From Bradyrhizobium sp. (GTDB lineage: Bacteria > Pseudomonadota > Alphaproteobacteria > Rhizobiales > Xanthobacteraceae), in NCBI GenBank assembly GCA_028290165.1, contig JAQGKJ010000725.1:1-10131 (forward strand): a stretch of 10,131 nucleotides of DNA. Reading direction: 5' to 3'. The translations under genes were made by a program, and so were the position numbers. The notes under the pieces were generated by a model, which did no database searches, was not told the DNA's origin, and saw only the letters and a program-made list of their open reading frames with translations. Shown one piece after another: positions 6,403 to 10,131 of the stretch (position 1 is its first letter; the number at the start of each line of letters is the position of its first letter).

Positions 6403-8001
6403 TCAGGTTTTGATCACGCGCGCGTGCAGCCGACTGATGGCATCGAGCGACGACAGGATGGCTCCCTCCTGCCATGCCGGAATGTAGGACGCGTGCTCGC
6501 CCGCCAGCACGATCCTGCCGTCGATCGCGCAGAGATTGTCATAATGCTCCGCCCGTGACTTGTCGGTCCAGTCGCCGGCGCAGCCCAGGGTGAAGGGCAC
6601 ACGATGCCAGGCGACGGCGACACCGTTCTCGAATTCGGTCGTGTATTGCGGATGAAGGCTGGCGCCGAGTTCGACGGCCCGGGCAACGCGCTCGGCCGGC
6701 GGCATCGAGGTGAATTCGTAGGCGTTGGGCCCGTCGAACACATAGGCACCGAGCAGCACACCCCTGCCGGAGCGATTGAAGCCGGTGTTGGGGTAGGCGA
6801 TTTGCCGGATCGGCAAGTCAGTATAGCTGATGCCGCCATAGATCGCCTCATCCTCCTCCCAGAAGCGGCGCTTGAACTGCAGTCCGATCTTGACCGATGC
6901 CGCGTAGGGCACGGCGTCGATGGCGGCTTTCATGCGGCCGCCGACGTGGACCGGAAGCTGGCTCAGGATGGAGAGCGGTATCGTGCAAATGCACCAATCG
7001 GCTTTGGCCTGTTGCGGCGCGGCCTGAGCCTTGAGGTCGGTGTAGGTGACGGTGACGCCGTGGTCGTCCTGCTGTATGCGCGTCACCTTGGCGTCGTAGC
7101 GAATGACGTCGCCGACTTCCCTGGCAAAGGCCTTGCCGATCATGTCCATGCCGCCAACCGGCTGAAACATCGTGGTCTGGAAGGTATGGAGCGCGAAATT
7201 CTGCAAGTAGCGCCAGAGCCGCGATTTCAGAATGTCCGACAGATTGATCGGTTCGCCCGCAACGGGCGTGGCAGTAAGGCCGCCGCCGGGTTGCTTGGCG
7301 TAACCGCGAAAGTCCGCAGAGATCAGATTTGCCTTGTACGCGTAGTTGCGATCCAGCGCGCCCCATGACCTCAGCGCCTGCATCAGGATCTCGCGATCCT
7401 CTTTCGACACCGCCTCATCAAGCTTGCCTTGCTGGGTTACCTTGGCGAGCAGTTCCGATATCTGTCCCTGGAAATCGGTCTTGATGTCGCGGATGCGCTG
7501 CGGAACGCCGCCGAAAGCTCTGGTCGCGTGCAGAAGCGCGTTGTGATTGAGCTGGATGAACGGCTCGAGCGCAACGCCCAACCGCTTGCAGTAATCGAGT
7601 AGCGCGCGATGGTGATAGGGAATCCGCCACGGGCCGGGATTGATATAGATACCCTGCTCGAATTCGCAGGACTGCGTGACACCGCCGAGCTCGGTGAAGG
7701 AATCACCGCCGCGCAAGGTCCAGTTGCGGCCGCCCGGCCTGTTGTTGTACTCGAGAATGCGGACCTGGTATCCGGCCTTGCGCAACTCCAGCGCGGCCGT
7801 CATGCCGGCAAGCCCGGCGCCGAGAATGAGGACGGTAGCGCCCTTCGGATCGCCGTCGAGCTTGATCGGGCCTCTATATCCGGAGTCGGCAGCAAACCCC
7901 AGAGCGGTCATCGCATGATACATCGCCGCGCTGCCGGAGACCGCTCCGATCAGGGACAGCAAGTCGCGCCGGCTAACGGTTTCGGGCTCGCTTGGCATCA
8001 T
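6403..8001 (-). CDS. Tat-exported FAD-dependent amine oxidase/dehydrogenase
   Basis: A 532-residue flavin monoamine oxidase family protein (MAO / L-amino acid oxidase fold). The N-terminus carries a twin-arginine signal, SRRDLLSLIGA (10-20), so the folded FAD protein should be exported. FAD-binding features: VLILGAGLAGM (57-67), then ILEYNNRPGGRN (82-93) with the ribose-binding Glu. Further along are VKIGLQFKRRFW (370-381), with the Lys371 position often conserved near N5 of the flavin, and GEHASYIPAWQEGA (501-514), the C-terminal FAD/substrate motif. GCA at 473-475 aligns by eye with the GCY of MAO-B, so Cys474 is a possible flavin-linking residue and Ala475 would replace one aromatic-cage Tyr; this is uncertain. 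Two ATGs open the gene (8001, 7998), with only a weak GAG upstream. The substrate (an amine or amino acid) is unknown. The cytochrome c gene directly downstream suggests a dehydrogenase using cytochrome c rather than O2. Confidence 0.9.
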   Translation of the reverse strand: MMPSEPETVSRRDLLSLIGAVSGSAAMYHAMTALGFAADSGYRGPIKLDGDPKGATVLILGAGLAGMTAALELRKAGYQVRILEYNNRPGGRNWTLRGGDSFTELGGVTQSCEFEQGIYINPGPWRIPYHHRALLDYCKRLGVALEPFIQLNHNALLHATRAFGGVPQRIRDIKTDFQGQISELLAKVTQQGKLDEAVSKEDREILMQALRSWGALDRNYAYKANLISADFRGYAKQPGGGLTATPVAGEPINLSDILKSRLWRYLQNFALHTFQTTMFQPVGGMDMIGKAFAREVGDVIRYDAKVTRIQQDDHGVTVTYTDLKAQAAPQQAKADWCICTIPLSILSQLPVHVGGRMKAAIDAVPYAASVKIGLQFKRRFWEEDEAIYGGISYTDLPIRQIAYPNTGFNRSGRGVLLGAYVFDGPNAYEFTSMPPAERVARAVELGASLHPQYTTEFENGVAVAWHRVPFTLGCAGDWTDKSRAEHYDNLCAIDGRIVLAGEHASYIPAWQEGAILSSLDAISRLHARVIKT

Positions 8002-8040
8002 TTTTTGTTGCTCAATTTGTTATGCGGCACCAGAACGGGA

Positions 8041-8062
8041 GGACACAATCATATTGTCGTCC
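8041..8062. promoter_or_regulatory. Imperfect inverted repeat in the divergent promoter region
   Basis: GGACACAAT (8041-8049) and ATTGTCGTCC (8053-8062) form a nine-pair stem with one unpaired base (8058) and a three-base loop. On the minus strand TATGAT (8053-8048) resembles a -10 hexamer for the amine oxidase gene, so a repressor bound here could block it. No -35 of good quality is visible, and the role as an operator is a guess. Confidence 0.35.
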
Positions 8063-8081
8063 TTGCGAAAAGTGTAACACA

Positions 8082-8095
8082 TTGCAATGAATCAA
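8082..8095. promoter_or_regulatory. Candidate FNR/FixK-type box between amine oxidase and puuD
   Basis: TTGCAATGAATCAA fits the TTG(A/C)-N6-(T/G)CAA pattern of rhizobial FixK/FNR regulators on both strands. It sits in the 156-base divergent region (8002-8157), about 63 bases before puuD and 81 before the oxidase gene. It lies about 45-47 bases upstream of a start predicted from the -10-like TATGAT on the minus strand, close to but not at the usual -41.5. The left half overlaps a separate 10-base palindrome, CATTGCAATG (8080-8089), so another regulator is possible. Confidence 0.4.
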
Positions 8096-8157
8096 TTGAC
8101 GTCCTTTGATGAGGTATCGGGGATTTACCGCAAACGGAGTCTGGGGGGCCATAGGCG

Positions 8158-9354
8158 ATGATGTGGGGATCGATACTGACGGAGTGGGCAAGCCTGATCC
8201 TGCGCTGGCTGCATGTGGTGGCGGCGATCGGATGGATCGGCAGCTCCTTCTATTTCATCCATCTCGATCTCAGCCTGAAACCTCACGGCGATTTGCCCGA
8301 AGGCGCCAATGGCGAGGCGTGGCAGGTTCACGGCGGCGGCTTTTACCGGATCGTGAAATACCTCGTCGCGCCGGCGAAAATGCCGGACGAACTGACCTGG
8401 TTCAAATGGGAAGCCTATACGACATGGCTGTCCGGTTTTGCACTGATGGTCGTGGTGTATTATCTCGATGCCGAACTTTTCCTGGTCGACAAATCGACGC
8501 TCGACCTGACGCCGCTGCAGGCGGGATTGTTCAGCTTCGCCAGTCTCGCCTTGGCGTGGCTGCTTTACGAAGCCGCCTGCCGATCGGGTCTCGCCCGGCA
8601 CGAACTGCCTTTCGCGATCGGCGGCTACCTGTTCCTGGTCGCCCTCACCTATGCCTTCACCCACGTGCTGAGCGGGCGCGGGGCTTTCAACCAGATCGGT
8701 GCGATCATCGGGACCATCATGGTCGCCAACGTCTTCGCGCTCATCATTCCCAACCAGAAGAAGGTCGTCGCGGCGCTGTTAGCCGGCCACGCGCCCGACC
8801 CGGAGCTCGGCAAGTCGAGCAAACAACGATCGGTTCACAATAATTATCTGACGTTGCCGGTGATCGTGCTGATGATCAGCAATCACTATCCGCTGCTGTT
8901 CGCCACCCGCTACAACTGGCTGATCGTTGCGATCGTGCTCGCGCTCGGTCCGATCATCCGGCATTTCTTCAATGAACGGCACGCCGGGAAGAAATCACCG
9001 TGGTGGGTATGGGGCGTGGCGGGCGCCGGCATGGTCGCCATCGCGCTTTTGTCCGCGGCCGGTCCCCGGGACATCAAGACGGGATCGCTGCCCGCGCCGG
9101 TCACCTTCGCCAATGTCGAGGAGATCGTTCTATCCCGATGCAGCATGTGCCACGGCGCCGAGCCGGTCTGGGCATCGATCGTGACGGCGCCAAGGGGCAT
9201 TCTGCTCGACGATTCCGATCATATCCGGCGCGCCGCCCGCCTGATCGGGCGTAACGCCGCATGGTCGAGCGCGATGCCGCCGGGTAACGTGACGGAGATG
9301 ACGGGCGAGGAACGGGCCATGATCGCGGCCTGGCTTTCGGCTCCGGAGCGCTGA
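8158..9354 (+). CDS. puuD: PuuD: membrane-bound cytochrome c urate oxidase
   Basis: A 398-residue integral membrane urate oxidase with a C-terminal cytochrome c domain, as in Agrobacterium PuuD. It converts urate to 5-hydroxyisourate and delivers electrons through its haem domain to the respiratory chain without making H2O2. The N-terminal urate-oxidase domain starts RWLHVVAAIGWIGSSFYFIH (16-35), with family-typical histidines and the WIGSSFYF motif. About eight membrane spans are visible (near 12-36, 88-108, 120-139, 152-171, 179-197, 230-247, 253-270 and 282-301). The haem-binding CSMCH is at 328-332 (Cys328, Cys331, His332), and Met373 in SAMPPGN is the likely axial ligand. Two ATGs (8158, 8161) follow AGG at 8153-8155, which suits the second slightly better. 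It is divergent from the amine oxidase gene. No other purine-catabolism gene (uraH, xdh, allantoinase) is in the window, which is somewhat unusual. Confidence 0.93.
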   Translation: MMWGSILTEWASLILRWLHVVAAIGWIGSSFYFIHLDLSLKPHGDLPEGANGEAWQVHGGGFYRIVKYLVAPAKMPDELTWFKWEAYTTWLSGFALMVVVYYLDAELFLVDKSTLDLTPLQAGLFSFASLALAWLLYEAACRSGLARHELPFAIGGYLFLVALTYAFTHVLSGRGAFNQIGAIIGTIMVANVFALIIPNQKKVVAALLAGHAPDPELGKSSKQRSVHNNYLTLPVIVLMISNHYPLLFATRYNWLIVAIVLALGPIIRHFFNERHAGKKSPWWVWGVAGAGMVAIALLSAAGPRDIKTGSLPAPVTFANVEEIVLSRCSMCHGAEPVWASIVTAPRGILLDDSDHIRRAARLIGRNAAWSSAMPPGNVTEMTGEERAMIAAWLSAPER

Positions 9355-9412
9355 GCAGCCGGCAGACGATCCAGCCCGGCGCCTGCAAGGGAACTAGTCC
9401 GCAGCTTGAGGC

Positions 9413-9426
9413 TTGACCTCCGTCAA
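9413..9426. promoter_or_regulatory. Perfect FNR/FixK-type palindrome TTGAC-N4-GTCAA
   Basis: TTGACCTCCGTCAA is an exact palindrome with a four-base centre and meets the rhizobial FixK pattern TTG(A/C)-N6-(T/G)CAA. It lies in the 105-base gap between puuD and the membrane-protein gene, with its centre 40.5 bases before the ATG at 9460. If it acts as a class II activator site (centre at -41.5), the transcript would begin at about the ATG, implying a leaderless or very short-leader message. Functional use is inferred. Confidence 0.5.
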
Positions 9427-9459
9427 TGCCTCCAAAATTCAGTCTGGTACCTGGATCGA

Positions 9460-9942
9460 ATGATCAAGCGCACCGACTCATGGGATAGCCGCTCCGCCGT
9501 CAGCCGGTGGGCGCACGTCCTGGAACGGACAGGGCTCGCCCTGACCGGGGCCTCGTGCGGGCTGTTCGTGGCCGCCCATGTCGGAAGGGCCAACTTCGAC
9601 CTGATCGGTTCGGCTGCCGTCGTGCTGGCCATGATGCTTTACGGAGCGGCCGGCTTCTACCTCGGGATCGATCTGCCGCCGGCGCGTCCGGACCACCGCA
9701 TGCACCTGCCGCTGCGAAACGGACTGGGCTCCAGGACGGATGCCGTGGAGCTGCTCAGCGCCGCCGGCACGTTCCTCGCCGCAGCGACCGCGGTCGTGTC
9801 CGTCTCCAGCATCGTCCTCGACGAGACTGCGGGCGCGGGGACCGCCCTGCTGATCGCTCTCGGCTGGGCGATCGGCGCCACCATGCAAATCGCCGCCGGC
9901 GTCATCGCGCGGATGCGATCGGACGCTTCCGCCGCGTTGTAG
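9460..9942 (+). CDS. Small integral membrane protein of unknown function
   Basis: A 160-residue protein that I do not recognise. It begins MIKRTDSWDSRSAVSRWAHV, a short basic cytoplasmic-type leader, then shows four hydrophobic segments (about 22-42, 46-70, 97-119 and 126-150), with a polar, Pro/Arg-rich loop between the second and third (71-96) and a short C-terminal tail. No Cys-x2-Cys-His, metal-site or transporter signature is seen; His40 and His79/His82 are the only notable histidines. The frame could open at a TTG at 9406, but that would place the FixK-like palindrome inside the gene and adds a non-hydrophobic stretch, so ATG 9460 is preferred although only a weak GGAT precedes it. It follows puuD on the same strand after 105 bases and converges with an amidohydrolase gene. 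Coding is supported by the regular membrane pattern and GC-rich codon use, but the function is open. Confidence 0.7.
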   Translation: MIKRTDSWDSRSAVSRWAHVLERTGLALTGASCGLFVAAHVGRANFDLIGSAAVVLAMMLYGAAGFYLGIDLPPARPDHRMHLPLRNGLGSRTDAVELLSAAGTFLAAATAVVSVSSIVLDETAGAGTALLIALGWAIGATMQIAAGVIARMRSDASAAL

Positions 9943-9969
9943 CAACGGCGTCACATAAACGCGCTGCTA
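9940..9969. terminator. Hairpin between convergent genes, containing both stop codons
   Basis: TAGCA (9940-9944) pairs with TGCTA (9965-9969), and GCGT (9948-9951) pairs with ACGC (9959-9962) around a seven-base loop. The TAG stops of the membrane protein (plus) and the amidohydrolase (minus) form the base of the stem. A bidirectional terminator is plausible from position, but the stem is interrupted and there is no T-run on either side. Confidence 0.3.
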
Positions 9970-10131
9970 GCTGGCGAGCCGCGGCACCAGTTTCAGCGCG
10001 TTGTCGCGTTCGATCTCCATCAGTTGCGCCTCGGTGAAAACCCCGCTCTCCCGCAATCCCCTGACATGGTCGATGCTGGTTCGATACGGGAAATCCGTGC
10101 CGAACACGATCTGCGAGACCGGAATGATGTC
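9967..10131 (-). CDS. Amidohydrolase family protein (ACMSD/decarboxylase-like), C-terminal end only
   Basis: The last 54 codons of a minus-strand gene whose start lies beyond the window; the stop is TAG at 9969-9967. The peptide includes QIVFGTDFPYRTS, where GTDFPY carries the C-terminal metal-binding or catalytic Asp of the amidohydrolase-2 superfamily, then ESGVFTEAQLMEIERDNALK and a final LVPRLAS. The GTDFP... plus ...RDNALKLVPR ending is typical of the TIM-barrel decarboxylase/hydrolase group that includes aminocarboxymuconate-semialdehyde decarboxylase, 6-methylsalicylate decarboxylase and gamma-resorcylate decarboxylase. Which member it is cannot be told from this fragment. It converges with the membrane-protein gene, with 24 bases between the stops. 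A possible link to purine breakdown (puuD) or to the aromatic-type genes at the other end of the window is only a guess. Confidence 0.82.
   Translation of the reverse strand, partial: DIIPVSQIVFGTDFPYRTSIDHVRGLRESGVFTEAQLMEIERDNALKLVPRLAS

Noticed and set aside
5927..6475. Cytochrome c gene starting at 6475 (182 residues)
   Set aside because: The extra 38 residues are basic and overlap the oxidase gene's 3' end. Starting at 6361 puts a proper signal peptide at the N-terminus.
8106..8843. A 245-codon plus-strand open frame overlapping puuD in another frame
   Set aside because: Arg-rich composition typical of an out-of-frame reading of a GC-rich gene; puuD is clearly the coding frame here.
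9406..9942. Membrane protein starting at TTG 9406 (178 residues)
   Set aside because: The extension covers the FixK-like palindrome and adds no hydrophobic or conserved segment. ATG 9460 is more likely, but this was not settled.

Overview
The window looks like chromosomal DNA of a Bradyrhizobium-like alphaproteobacterium (Bradyrhizobium/Rhodopseudomonas group). The reasons are the high GC content, the codon use, a long intergenic repeat (about 3430-4080) that I recognise from Bradyrhizobium genomes, and an inverted pair of REP-like palindromes at 5728-5904. I see no phage, transposase, CRISPR, rRNA or tRNA genes. This identification comes from memory of related sequences, not from a search.

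Layout. From 1 to 3331, on the minus strand, there is a catabolic set read in this order: a maleylacetate-reductase-like iron-alcohol-dehydrogenase homologue (2177-3331), an AMP-forming acyl-CoA synthetase (608-2158, 18 bases downstream), and the first 147 residues of a thiolase (1-442, running off the window). Reduction, CoA activation and thiolysis in sequence would suit the lower part of a ring-cleavage or beta-ketoacid pathway. Next comes about 775 bases without a gene, mostly the dispersed repeat. A secreted M20 metallopeptidase follows (4107-5558, minus), then a 368-base gap holding the REP pair.

From 5927 to 9354 the theme is cytochrome-c-coupled oxidation. A Tat-exported FAD amine oxidase (6403-8001, minus) is followed 41 bases downstream by a small secreted cytochrome c (5927-6361, minus). 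Divergent from it, across a 156-base promoter region, is puuD (8158-9354, plus), a membrane urate oxidase with its own C-terminal cytochrome c domain. Both units predict substrate oxidation outside the cytoplasm with electrons passed to the respiratory chain rather than to O2 with H2O2 release. The amine oxidase plus cytochrome c arrangement recalls the nicotine dehydrogenase NicA2 and its cytochrome CycN.

A four-helix membrane protein of unknown function (9460-9942, plus) and the last 54 codons of an amidohydrolase (9967-10131, minus) close the window as a convergent pair. Two sites fitting the FNR/FixK pattern TTG(A/C)-N6-(T/G)CAA lie in the intergenic regions on either side of puuD (8082-8095 and 9413-9426). 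They suggest, but do not prove, oxygen-responsive control of this respiratory-linked group.
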